IMG/VR virus record: IMGVR_UViG_3300022072_000047
Location: 1 to 37,507 of that record
Source of the DNA: a virus
DNA length: 37,507 nt
Strand: one strand, 5' to 3'
This document shows, piece by piece, positions 30,783 to 37,507 of the stretch. A program made the position numbers and the translations under genes. Numbering within the stretch: the first letter of the stretch is position 1; every line of letters starts with the position of its first letter. The notes below the pieces were generated by a model. That model did not search any database and was not told the DNA's origin. It saw only the letters and a program-made list of their open reading frames with translations.

Positions 30783-31586
30783 TTAGTTTAATATTTCAGG
30801 ATTCTCTTTTGCCATTTCTTTAAGTAGCGCATTGGCTTCTTCACTACCTACATTAATATTTTTCTCCTTAAGAATAGCTTCGTATTCAGCTAATGTAGAT
30901 GCTGTTTGACCTTCTTGGTTATTGCCACTTCCACCACCACGACCAGTAATCACCGGAGCTTTATCCCATCCTTTGCTGTTAACAAATCCTGCTACAGCTT
31001 CTGAAAGGGTTAAATCTTTTTCGCTAGTGTCTTTTAGCTTGTTCCCATTTTGGTAAATACCATCTTCTTTTACTTCATGCGATAAGAAAAATAAACTAGT
31101 GGCCTCACCTTTAGATAACCCTATTGCCTCGGCAAGATTCGGTATCATTGAAGTGACATCACTCTTAGTTGCATTCGTCTTCATTGTATTCTCAAGAGAA
31201 GAGTATTCAGTTTCTTTTTCAGCTATAATCCCTTGTAATTTGCTTATAGAAGTTTCCAACTCTTTTACTTGTGCATCAGGCTCTAATTTTGCGTCTTTAA
31301 GAATAAGAGCTTTAAAAGAATTCAAGAATCCATCACGGTCTTTTACCCTTTCAGGTAAACCGCCTTTGTCGCTTAAATCTTTAAAAAGCATTTCTCTTGA
31401 AGCAGTAGCTCCTTCGTCATACTTATCTTTACCTATGTTTGTCTTAATCTCGTCAACTTGAGACTGAGTAAACAATGTTGGTAATGTGATATTTTCATCT
31501 TCGTTTTCAGAAGACAAGGACTGTGCTAGTATCTTAGCGTCGATGCCAAGCGATAAAGCTAATGCATCTAGGACTTTTTTATTCAT
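30783..31586 (-). CDS. Capsid scaffold-like protein (267 aa)
   Basis: Directly before the major capsid gene (9-base gap), acidic and strongly helical with a central coiled coil (QVKELETSISKLQGIIAEK), as expected for a scaffolding protein that directs prohead assembly and is then removed. A Gly-rich linker (RGGGSGNN) leads to a C-terminal helical part (EYEAILKEKNINVGSEE) that could be the capsid-binding segment. No protease motif seen. Identification is by composition and position. Confidence 0.7.
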   Translation of the reverse strand: MNKKVLDALALSLGIDAKILAQSLSSENEDENITLPTLFTQSQVDEIKTNIGKDKYDEGATASREMLFKDLSDKGGLPERVKDRDGFLNSFKALILKDAKLEPDAQVKELETSISKLQGIIAEKETEYSSLENTMKTNATKSDVTSMIPNLAEAIGLSKGEATSLFFLSHEVKEDGIYQNGNKLKDTSEKDLTLSEAVAGFVNSKGWDKAPVITGRGGGSGNNQEGQTASTLAEYEAILKEKNINVGSEEANALLKEMAKENPEILN

Positions 31587-31589
31587 CTT

Positions 31590-31958
31590 TTATTCGTTTA
31601 TTTTTTCGGTTAACTTAATACCTCCCATTTGAGGGTGAGGTTGCTTCCCAAATTTCTCTGAATAAGCATTTCTTAATTCTTCAAGTTCAAGTTCAGTAAA
31701 CGTTGGAGCTGAAGCTGATTTAGCTTTTCCAGAAGTAGCTTCTTTTTTAGCTGTGTCTTTTTTAGCTGTTGGCTTTTGGTCTTCAGCTAAAATATAACGT
31801 CTTCGGTAAGCGTTTTTGTTACGATTCATTATTTCAGCTTCGTCTTTGGTTATAAAAACCCTTTTCTGAGTCTTCTCGCCTGTTTTTTTGCTAGTGTTTA
31901 GCAACGGAGTCCATTCTCCTCTGTGTAGTTCTTCTACAAGGAACTTAAATTGTTTCAT
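31590..31958 (-). CDS. Small protein between portal and scaffold (122 aa)
   Basis: A folded N-terminal 55 residues (FLVEELHRGEWTPLLNTSK), a low-complexity Lys/Ala/Thr/Ser linker (AKKDTAKKEATSGKAKS) and a C-terminal helical hook with ELEELRNAYSEKFGKQPH, then KLTEKI. The C-terminal pattern resembles short LEM/HeH-like DNA- or protein-binding helices found at the ends of other Bacteroidota phage proteins. It overlaps the portal gene by 14 bases and so is made with it. A capsid accessory role is likely but unproven. Confidence 0.55.
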   Translation of the reverse strand: MKQFKFLVEELHRGEWTPLLNTSKKTGEKTQKRVFITKDEAEIMNRNKNAYRRRYILAEDQKPTAKKDTAKKEATSGKAKSASAPTFTELELEELRNAYSEKFGKQPHPQMGGIKLTEKINE

Positions 31959-33660
31959 TTTGTTTAATTGTTTTATTGTTAATGTAATTGTTAAAATTCT
32001 CTGTTAACTCAGATATGTTTAGTAATGTTTTCTGAGCTTCTGTTAAGGACTGAAGCCAATCAGCATAGTATGCTTTCTTAATTTTATCCTGATCCGAAAG
32101 ACCAGCTAAAGATAGTATATCTTTTACACTTGAAGTAGGAAAAGGCTCTATTTTTGACAGTTTGTCTTGTTTTGATAACTCAACAGCGTCATTTTGATAC
32201 TCAGCGTCGAAATACTGCTTTCTCAAATCAAGTATAACAGCGTCTGACACGTTTTTTGTCACGGTGTCAGTATACTTTTTAAGTATATCATCAGGACTTT
32301 CTAAGATATATCTCATTCCGTAAGAAACAGAACTTTGATAAGAGTTATCCCTTAATACAACCTTTCCGAAACAATCTATCATAAACTTATGTAGTTTAGC
32401 AAATGTTTCAGACATATCTCTTAATCTGTCTTGTACTGGCTGTGCGTCTAAGAATCGACCAGTAGCCGTTTCTCTTTTACCACCTTGTTCGTAAGTTGTT
32501 CCCCACATAGACTGAAACATTCTATTTCTGTCTTTGTCCATCTTCTCTACATAGAATTTTGCTGTCTGTAAATCAGGACTAACAAATCCCATTAGATTAG
32601 GAGCTACTATTGGGTCGTCAACTTGAGGTAAAGGAACTACTGTTTCATCACTAGGATTAGTTCTAGTCTTAGCTCCACTACCACCACATGAACCACATGT
32701 AGTAGACTCAAATACATCAGGGTCTTCACCAGCTCCTTCGCTAATAAGCGTGTTCACCATTCCTTCTCCGTCACACCTGGTACATGCTTGAGCATAAGAC
32801 CAATATCTAGGATATAAGTGAGCTAAGTCGTGAACAGTACTTGTTGAAACAAGCCTAAGTAATGCATCAGCATCTTCTACTACATCAGCTATAATACTTT
32901 CAAAAACCTCGTAGTTAGGGTCTTTTTCATCACCTAATATACGAGCAGGCACAAAACCAAAGAAGTTATCCATTCTATCGGCAACTACCTCTACATATGT
33001 GCCTCCCTCATTAGTGAATATTCTATCAGTATACTTGTCTATTACTCTGTAGTATTTTTTCTCTTGTTGTATCTTTAAGTAGGATTCCCCTTGTTCGTTG
33101 TTGCCAAGATTTCTGTAAATCTGTTCATCAACCTCAGATAGCTTCTTTTTGTGAGATTCAAATATAATAGCTTCTACGTTATTCCCTTTGTTGGAATACC
33201 ATAGTATTTCTTCTGTATTAACAACATGAGTCTCTAGCTTACCTTCGTCATCTACGTCAATAAACAAAACACCATTAGGATCGATAACATATTGCTTCTT
33301 TACAACCTTCTTTAAGAATTTCTTGATATCAAGCACATCGGAAGTAGTGCTTATGCTAGATTTTAAAAGGTCTATTCCACCTTGATTTAGATTGTAAGAT
33401 ATGCTACCTCCTTTCGCTGTGAATATTTTATCAACCGGCCTTAGTATAAATGAGAAAAGAGAACGGTTTGATTTAACTAACTTCTCTCTTAATAATTTCT
33501 GTGCATGAGTTTCGTAGTCGTCCAGCTTAATAAGGAAGTCTGAAACCCCTTTTCCTGTAACATGCATTCGGTTTTTCTTAGCTCTTTTTCTAGAAAGTTT
33601 AATCTCCGGAGAGACACCCTTTTCTATTAGCTTAATAACCGTACTATTATCTAAAGTCAT
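31945..33660 (-). CDS. Portal protein with DnaJ-like CxxCxGxG insertion
   Basis: 571 aa, just downstream of the large terminase as in most tailed phages. The portal is a dodecameric ring at one capsid vertex through which DNA is pumped. The N-terminal ~280 residues are mixed, and the later part is helical (EKMDKDRNRMFQSMWGTTY, then LRDMSETFAKLHKFMIDCF), as in portal stems. At residues 293-300 and 322-329 there are two CxxCxGxG motifs (CTRCDGEG and CGSCGGSG) 29 residues apart, the zinc-binding pattern of the DnaJ central domain. They are well placed to bind one Zn. Codon use shows no break, so the insertion belongs to the gene. It overlaps the next gene by 14 bases. Confidence 0.75.
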   Translation of the reverse strand: MTLDNSTVIKLIEKGVSPEIKLSRKRAKKNRMHVTGKGVSDFLIKLDDYETHAQKLLREKLVKSNRSLFSFILRPVDKIFTAKGGSISYNLNQGGIDLLKSSISTTSDVLDIKKFLKKVVKKQYVIDPNGVLFIDVDDEGKLETHVVNTEEILWYSNKGNNVEAIIFESHKKKLSEVDEQIYRNLGNNEQGESYLKIQQEKKYYRVIDKYTDRIFTNEGGTYVEVVADRMDNFFGFVPARILGDEKDPNYEVFESIIADVVEDADALLRLVSTSTVHDLAHLYPRYWSYAQACTRCDGEGMVNTLISEGAGEDPDVFESTTCGSCGGSGAKTRTNPSDETVVPLPQVDDPIVAPNLMGFVSPDLQTAKFYVEKMDKDRNRMFQSMWGTTYEQGGKRETATGRFLDAQPVQDRLRDMSETFAKLHKFMIDCFGKVVLRDNSYQSSVSYGMRYILESPDDILKKYTDTVTKNVSDAVILDLRKQYFDAEYQNDAVELSKQDKLSKIEPFPTSSVKDILSLAGLSDQDKIKKAYYADWLQSLTEAQKTLLNISELTENFNNYINNKTIKQNETI

Positions 33661-33682
33661 TTATTTAAAATGTGTGTGTCAG

Positions 33683-33690
33683 CAAAGGTA
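33683..33690 (-). promoter_or_regulatory. Putative -7 element before the portal gene
   Basis: TACCTTTG on the minus strand matches TAnnTTTG, 23 bases before the portal ATG. No TTTG is found at the -33 distance, so confidence is low. It touches an AT-rich inverted repeat at 33689-33706. Confidence 0.3.
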
Positions 33691-33706
33691 TAGAATTTTT
33701 TCTATA
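33689..33706. repeat. Short palindrome before the portal gene
   Basis: TATAGAA (33689-33695), four T, TTCTATA (33700-33706): a perfect 7-bp inverted repeat within the 59-bp gap between terminase and portal genes. It overlaps the -7 element edge and could be an operator or a weak hairpin. Confidence 0.4.
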
Positions 33707-33719
33707 TAATAACACTATA

Positions 33720-35234
33720 TCACATATTTTCTCTTTTTCTAGAACCAAGGAAGCTTTTTTTAGTCTTAGCTATGTCAAACCAGGCTCTCATGAATAAAGC
33801 ATCCCTGTAATCAGGAGAACGTCCAATATCGCTCTTAATTTTACCTTTAGGCTTGCAATCTAGCTTAGTTCCATCCCTTTCATTAGGCACACTTTGTATC
33901 TGGGCCAACTCAACTTTGATATCAGTCTGTACCTTAGTGGTTAGGTCGCATCTAATATCGATTTCACCTTTATTTATCTGTTCTGCAAGGTAATACAAGC
34001 ATTGCACTTGTAAATTACGGTAGTTTGGAGTCTTTTCACCTTGTCGACCAACCCTAATAGCTTTAGCGTTATTTATGAATCCTTTTATACCACCAATGTC
34101 CACAACACCACCTCCGACACCATCAACATCTGCGATACACCGTAACTTAGGAACCTTGTACTTGTTTCTTAAGTATAAGATCGCGTGAGCGATATCTGTT
34201 ATCTTACTAAAGTCAAAAGTAAGAATTTCAACAGCAACCCATCCTTTCCATGCTATTATTACAGCTTTATCACTACCAAAACGAGCAACATCGGCTGTTA
34301 TGAAGTTTTTTCCTAAAGGAACATGGTCGTTTTCGAATATCGAGTCAATCATTTCCTGGTCAGCTAGTTGATATGGGTTATCTTCGTAATCCCAATTACC
34401 ATTAAATAGTCTTTCATACATAGCCTTGTCCTCATGAGCTTGCGCTCTTAAGTTGTCTATATAATCTTGCTCAATAAAAGGGTTTTCGGTAACTAAACAG
34501 TTTAAATAAGTCTTAACGATGGTCTTTTCTCGCTTATTCTCAATAGCAAGCTCTCCATTCTGATGCTTATCGTAAATATTTGTCTTAGCCCAATTCTGTT
34601 TTGGGTTACATGTGAGGAAAAACTTCTTTCTTAGTCCATATTTCTTATTGTGCTGACGGCCAATACGAGTTTGAAGTGTTTTAACAGCGTTTTCGTGTAT
34701 TTCACCAACTTCCTCTGCCCATCCACCAGTATATTCAGTAGAACCAATATCCTCGTAAAGTGGATCAGACGGCTTGTACTTAACCTCAATAAGATTTATA
34801 TGACTTCCGTTAGGGAAATCAATATAACCCTTGATAGAATTATAATTAAAATCCTCAATACCGTATTCCCGGCAAACCTTCTTGAATGTCTTTACAACAG
34901 AATCAGAAATATCCTTAATCTGATTACGAGCAATGAACCAGTTAGTATTTGGGTAAGCTAAACACGAAAACACAATCCAACAAACTCCTGTCCAAGACTT
35001 TGCTCCACCAGCAGCTCCCCCATAAAGGAATTGGTCATGAACCCTGTCTGTGAGTATCTCCAGAGCTTGTTTCTGTTTGTGATGGGTGGTTATTTCTCCC
35101 TCAGCAACCCCTGTCTCGCTATTCTGAGCTTCGCCCTTTACAATGAAATCGAAGTTGCCTTGTTTGAATAATTCAACCCTAACATCAATCGGTTTAATCG
35201 ACTGCGTTAAACTGTTAAACTTCTTTAAGTCCAT
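33720..35234 (-). CDS. terL: Terminase large subunit (packaging ATPase/nuclease)
   Basis: Start chosen at the ATG at 35234, 4 bases after the upstream stop. The frame extends to 35294 but that would overlap the upstream gene by 56 bases. ATPase half: a Walker A variant GGAAGGAKS (about residues 72-80), a Walker B with GGWAEEVGEI and a coupling motif FLTCNPK. Nuclease half (RNase H fold): ITADVARFGSDKA, CIADVDGVGGGVVD and DYRDALFMRAW supply the acidic metal-binding residues. It cuts concatemeric DNA and drives it through the portal. At 504 aa the size is usual. Confidence 0.92.
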   Translation of the reverse strand: MDLKKFNSLTQSIKPIDVRVELFKQGNFDFIVKGEAQNSETGVAEGEITTHHKQKQALEILTDRVHDQFLYGGAAGGAKSWTGVCWIVFSCLAYPNTNWFIARNQIKDISDSVVKTFKKVCREYGIEDFNYNSIKGYIDFPNGSHINLIEVKYKPSDPLYEDIGSTEYTGGWAEEVGEIHENAVKTLQTRIGRQHNKKYGLRKKFFLTCNPKQNWAKTNIYDKHQNGELAIENKREKTIVKTYLNCLVTENPFIEQDYIDNLRAQAHEDKAMYERLFNGNWDYEDNPYQLADQEMIDSIFENDHVPLGKNFITADVARFGSDKAVIIAWKGWVAVEILTFDFSKITDIAHAILYLRNKYKVPKLRCIADVDGVGGGVVDIGGIKGFINNAKAIRVGRQGEKTPNYRNLQVQCLYYLAEQINKGEIDIRCDLTTKVQTDIKVELAQIQSVPNERDGTKLDCKPKGKIKSDIGRSPDYRDALFMRAWFDIAKTKKSFLGSRKRENM

Positions 35235-35238
35235 TAAG

Positions 35239-35463
35239 TTATTTCTTAAAAGTCTTGTGTCTGTAAGTCTCGTCGATAGCTGGAGTTTTAGCATAATGCT
35301 TAGTCTCCATATCTTTGTGACGCTTTGTTATTCTTAAATGCTCGTCGTAATCAGCTAATTCCTGTTCTATTTGATGCTCATAAGCCTTTACCTTAAGCCC
35401 TATAAGAGCAAATACTGTAAATAAAAGCACTACTAATCCAATTCCAATCCATAAGTAAATCAT
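35239..35463 (-). CDS. Small membrane-anchored protein (74 aa)
   Basis: One N-terminal membrane helix (residues 3-25, YLWIGIGLVVLLFTVFALIG) followed by a charged helix (QIEQELADYDEHLRITKR) and a basic tail. It ends 4 bases before the large terminase start, so it is co-transcribed with it. Similar small membrane/coiled-coil proteins occur in lysis units, but a role here is unclear. Family unknown. Confidence 0.55.
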   Translation of the reverse strand: MIYLWIGIGLVVLLFTVFALIGLKVKAYEHQIEQELADYDEHLRITKRHKDMETKHYAKTPAIDETYRHKTFKK

Positions 35464-35542
35464 ATATCTGTTGTTTTAATTGTTATTCCATTAAATTGCT
35501 TAGTAACCAAGCGAAAAATAATATGTACAAGAACGTGTCCAC

Positions 35543-35725
35543 TTATTTTATCATAGTTTCTGAGCATAATTCACACTTCTTTTTGCAACCATTGTTTCCT
35601 ACAGCCTCTTCTAAGCAAATGTAATCAATACCGATTCTAGGCTTGCTTCGCTTTACCATTTCTTTAACTCGCTTAAAAGCGCAAAATACAGCTTGTAAAA
35701 TAGGGTGTTGTTCTTTTATTTTCAT
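35543..35725 (-). CDS. Small Cys-rich protein (60 aa)
   Basis: Start placed at the ATG at 35725; the frame is open to a TTG at 35749. The C-terminus has a cysteine cluster, C-x9-C-x3-C-x2-C (CLEEAVGNNGCKKKCELC), suitable for one zinc, after a basic helix (AFKRVKEMVKRSKP). It may be a small nucleic-acid-binding or adaptor protein. There are 79 bases to the next gene downstream and 81 to the one upstream, with no clear promoter. Family unknown. Confidence 0.45.
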   Translation of the reverse strand: MKIKEQHPILQAVFCAFKRVKEMVKRSKPRIGIDYICLEEAVGNNGCKKKCELCSETMIK

Positions 35726-35806
35726 ATCAGTCAAATTTTTCGCAATCAAAGATTAATAATAATAAATTTATACATATTCCTACACTTATAGAAGCTATAA
35801 ACATAC

Positions 35807-36031
35807 TTATCTGTTTTTGTACTGCTTAAACGAAATGCTCAAACATAAACTGTCGGCTTCTTTTTTTGTAACTTCCTTGTTGTTCACTTTGTACTTTCCG
35901 TAACGAGACAACTCAACGATTGTTCCAGGCTCTGCGCAAACAGTTACATAATTAATTGATTTCAATACGTCACAACTAAATGCTAACGTCATAACACATA
36001 CAAGTGCCGTAATAAGTTTTAATTTTTTCAT
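35807..36031 (-). CDS. Small lipoprotein (74 aa)
   Basis: N-terminal lipoprotein signal: MKKLK, a hydrophobic core (LITALVCVMTLAFS) and Cys20 in LAFSC. The mature part is about 54 residues with a short beta-like segment (VTVCAEPGTIVELSRYGKYKV). The ATG overlaps the small terminase stop (ATGA), so it is made together with packaging genes, although it is exported. It might modify the host envelope or block superinfection. No homology is recognised. Confidence 0.6.
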   Translation of the reverse strand: MKKLKLITALVCVMTLAFSCDVLKSINYVTVCAEPGTIVELSRYGKYKVNNKEVTKKEADSLCLSISFKQYKNR

Positions 36032-36633
36032 ATATCTATTGTTTCACTATTAGTATTCCCTCCTATTTGGTCTTGCATTAAAGTCAAAACCGTATTCAAT
36101 TGCTCTGGAGTAGCCTTGCTCAAATCCATAACAGGACTCTTTTGCATATTATCCATAGCATAATAACCTTGCATCTTATTCAAAATCTCCAAAGCCTTAA
36201 CCTTGCTTATTAACTTGACAACCATCTGCTCCTCAACAACATCATTGCCCTCGCGATCCGTATACTTCTTCTTCTTATGAGTGATACTCTCTATGCATTG
36301 CCTCGCCTCATGTGGTAAAGCTTTAAGCTCCTCCGGAGTAAGCGACAGATAATCAGTAGCGTCACTACGAAGCCAATGAACCAAATGCTGTACAACCTGC
36401 TCCTGCTCAACATTAATCAAGGATCGGATAGCCGTTCGCTTGTCGTCAAAGTAAACCTTGCCCTTCGGACTCTTTACCATTACCGAAAACATAGTGGCTG
36501 CCGACGAATCCTTTATATCAGGCTTGAACTTCTTAATAGCCTTTGTGCCATTGAATCCATTAACATAATACTCGTCTATAACCATCCGATTAAAAGACTC
36601 TACCGTATCACTAAGCGTTAATTCATCACTCAT
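36028..36633 (-). CDS. terS: Terminase small subunit
   Basis: 201 aa. The N-terminal region has the family pattern of an HTH followed by a spacing that ends in a '...V..SPKGKVYF' element: VNGFNGTKAIKKFKPDIKDS, ATMFSVMVKSPKGKVYF. The central part is helical (IRSLINVEQEQVVQHL), as needed for the oligomeric ring, and the acidic C-terminus ends ETIDI. It recognises the packaging site and loads the large subunit. Position one gene from the end and upstream of the large terminase, and family length, both fit. The repeat-rich DNA a short way upstream is the natural candidate for its binding site. Confidence 0.7.
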   Translation of the reverse strand: MSDELTLSDTVESFNRMVIDEYYVNGFNGTKAIKKFKPDIKDSSAATMFSVMVKSPKGKVYFDDKRTAIRSLINVEQEQVVQHLVHWLRSDATDYLSLTPEELKALPHEARQCIESITHKKKKYTDREGNDVVEEQMVVKLISKVKALEILNKMQGYYAMDNMQKSPVMDLSKATPEQLNTVLTLMQDQIGGNTNSETIDI

Positions 36634-36911
36634 ACCTTAAACTCCTTGTTAAACTCATTCATAAGCTCCTCTATGGTGATATTCAAATCTAAACCGTACT
36701 GTTCGCAAGTATTCTGAAATTGAACAATAACCTTCCTAGAAATACTACGATTAAAAGGTACCTTTAAATCTATCTTGTCCTTTAATGGAGCTGTTCTGAT
36801 GTGTTTTCTTCTCTTCCTTGGCTGTTTATTCCTCTTTTTGCGAGGAACCGGTCCAGGAGGCTTTCTATCCGATATTCTTAACATCTTTCTTCGACCTTCT
36901 AATCTTGCCAT
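36630..36911 (-). CDS. Small basic protein (93 aa), first gene of the late operon
   Basis: The N-terminal half is very basic and Arg/Lys/Pro-rich (RRKMLRIS, RKPPGPVPRKKRNKQPRKRR), followed by a helical acidic part (DLNITIEELMNEFNKEF). A nucleic-acid-binding role is likely, perhaps with the small terminase it is coupled to by an ATGA overlap. The ATG at 36911 lies only about 8 bases after the promoter -7 element, so the transcript may have no leader. An alternative ATG lies at 36884. Family unknown. Confidence 0.6.
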   Translation of the reverse strand: MARLEGRRKMLRISDRKPPGPVPRKKRNKQPRKRRKHIRTAPLKDKIDLKVPFNRSISRKVIVQFQNTCEQYGLDLNITIEELMNEFNKEFKV

Positions 36912-36918
36912 TCTGTCG

Positions 36919-36950
36919 CAAAGTTAATGCTTATTATAGTACTGTGCAAA
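36919..36950 (-). promoter_or_regulatory. Putative promoter of the late operon
   Basis: On the minus strand TTTG (36950-36947), 20 bases, then TAACTTTG (36926-36919): a full match to the Bacteroidota consensus TTTG-N19-20-TAnnTTTG. It lies immediately before the first gene of the packaging and head operon and is the best promoter match in the window. Confidence 0.7.
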
Positions 36951-37346
36951 TACAATGACAAAAAGTCACCATTGAGTCCGAAATTCCCCAAAAATTATTA
37001 TAGACGGTTGAAGCCCAGGCGACGGCAACCCCTTGGGGGTGACACGTTGTCATGTCACGTTGTCAGGTGTCATGTGCCAGGGTGTCATGTGCCAGGGTGT
37101 CATGTCCTCGAATCCCTGTGATAGCAAGGCTTCCCAAAGGTTGTCATGTTCTGGCTTGTCATCTTGTCAGGTTGTCATGTGACAGATCGTCACGTTGTCA
37201 GGTCAGGCTGTCATGACGTTGTGACATGGGCGCTGCAGCGATTTTAAGGTGCTTTTTAGAGTACTTTTTTGGCCATTGCAAGATAGCGCCAGTTATATAT
37301 TTAAGGCTCTTAGAAGCGCTTATTTGTACCTTGTTTCGCTGCTTTG
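36951..37346. repeat. Non-coding end with TGTCA-rich repeats
   Basis: No convincing gene lies between 36912 and the window end. From 37040 to 37226 the sequence TGTCA occurs 12 times and TGACA 3 times, often as TGTCATG. The 10-mer CACGTTGTCA is present at 37043, 37056 and 37191, and a 15-bp unit (TGTCATGTGCCAGGG) repeats at 37068-37102. The GC content rises well above that of the rest of the phage. It lies upstream of the terminase genes, so a packaging (pac/cos-like) or terminase-binding site is possible, as is host or other foreign DNA at a junction. Confidence 0.7.
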
Positions 37347-37507
37347 GGTGCATGGTATCAGGTGCATTGTATCAGGTGCATTGTATCAGGTGCATTGTAT
37401 CAGGTGCATTGTATCAGGTGCATTGTATCAGGTGCATTGTATCAGGTGCATTGTATCAGGTGCATTGTATCAGGTGCATTGTATCAGGTGCATTGTATCA
37501 GGTGCAT
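37347..37507. repeat. 14-bp tandem repeat running to the window end
   Basis: Eleven full copies of GGTGCATTGTATCA plus 7 bases, starting at 37347. The first copy has one base change and the rest are identical. The array continues past the window end, so the total number is unknown. 14 is not a multiple of 3, so it is not a simple coding repeat. It may mark a genome end or an assembly break. Confidence 0.95.

Noticed and set aside
36927-37121. 64-aa plus-strand frame
   Set aside because: Its repeated C-terminus (CHV, PGCHV) simply translates the TGTCATG repeats; no start context or conserved feature.
37105-37130. TCGAATCC stretch resembling a tRNA T-arm
   Set aside because: No matching T-stem, acceptor or anticodon arm around it.
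37040-37507. CRISPR-like array
   Set aside because: Repeats are short, contiguous (14 bp) or irregular, with no unique spacers of constant length and no cas genes.

Overview
This window is most of the genome of a tailed bacteriophage (or the phage part of a larger element) infecting a member of the Bacteroidota, most likely a flavobacterium. The host assignment rests on several signs: low GC; A-rich start contexts instead of clear Shine-Dalgarno sites; upstream elements of the Bacteroidota type (TTTG about 20 bases before TAnnTTTG); a VirE_N/BT4734-like primase; and a secreted protein ending in what looks like a type IX secretion sorting signal, a system found only in Bacteroidota. The tail looks siphovirus-like: there is a tail-tube-like gene and a 1396-residue tape measure, and no recognisable contractile sheath. 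I see no integrase, lysogeny repressor of a known family, DNA polymerase, tRNA or CRISPR array.

All but two genes lie on the minus strand, so the late operon reads from right to left. From right to left: a repeat-rich, GC-richer non-coding end (36912-37507); a promoter at 36919-36950; a small basic protein, small terminase, three small membrane/lipoprotein/Cys-rich proteins and large terminase (33720-36911); portal, a small accessory protein, scaffold-like protein and major capsid (29751-33660); head-tail connector genes and tail tube (27419-29748); two terminators around a small tail-region gene, then a promoter with a structured leader (26690-27395); chaperone-like gene, tape measure and tail tip (19116-26660); a run of adhesion or fibre-like proteins (12846-19116); a secreted beta-propeller-like protein with a T9SS-like tail (11300-12793); and a lysis block with GH19 endolysin, holin-like protein, cupin and an overlapping spanin-like pair (8657-11267).

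The left third is for DNA metabolism: a calcineurin-like phosphoesterase, an SSB-like protein, a 90-residue protein, a 376-bp non-coding region with about ten copies of AATACAGCA in both orientations (candidate origin), a primase/SF3 helicase, a DnaA-domain-IV-like protein, a small DNA-binding-like protein, a lipoprotein and an SF2/SNF2-type helicase. Two small plus-strand genes (117-615) converge on that helicase gene.

The set suggests a phage that makes its own primer, helicase and SSB, starts replication at a repeat array and borrows the host polymerase. The most interesting items are the candidate replication origin, the T9SS-tagged phage protein, the portal with a DnaJ-like zinc motif, the spanin-like pair whose outer partner looks like a small beta-barrel, two structured intergenic RNAs, and the repeat-packed end beside the terminase genes.
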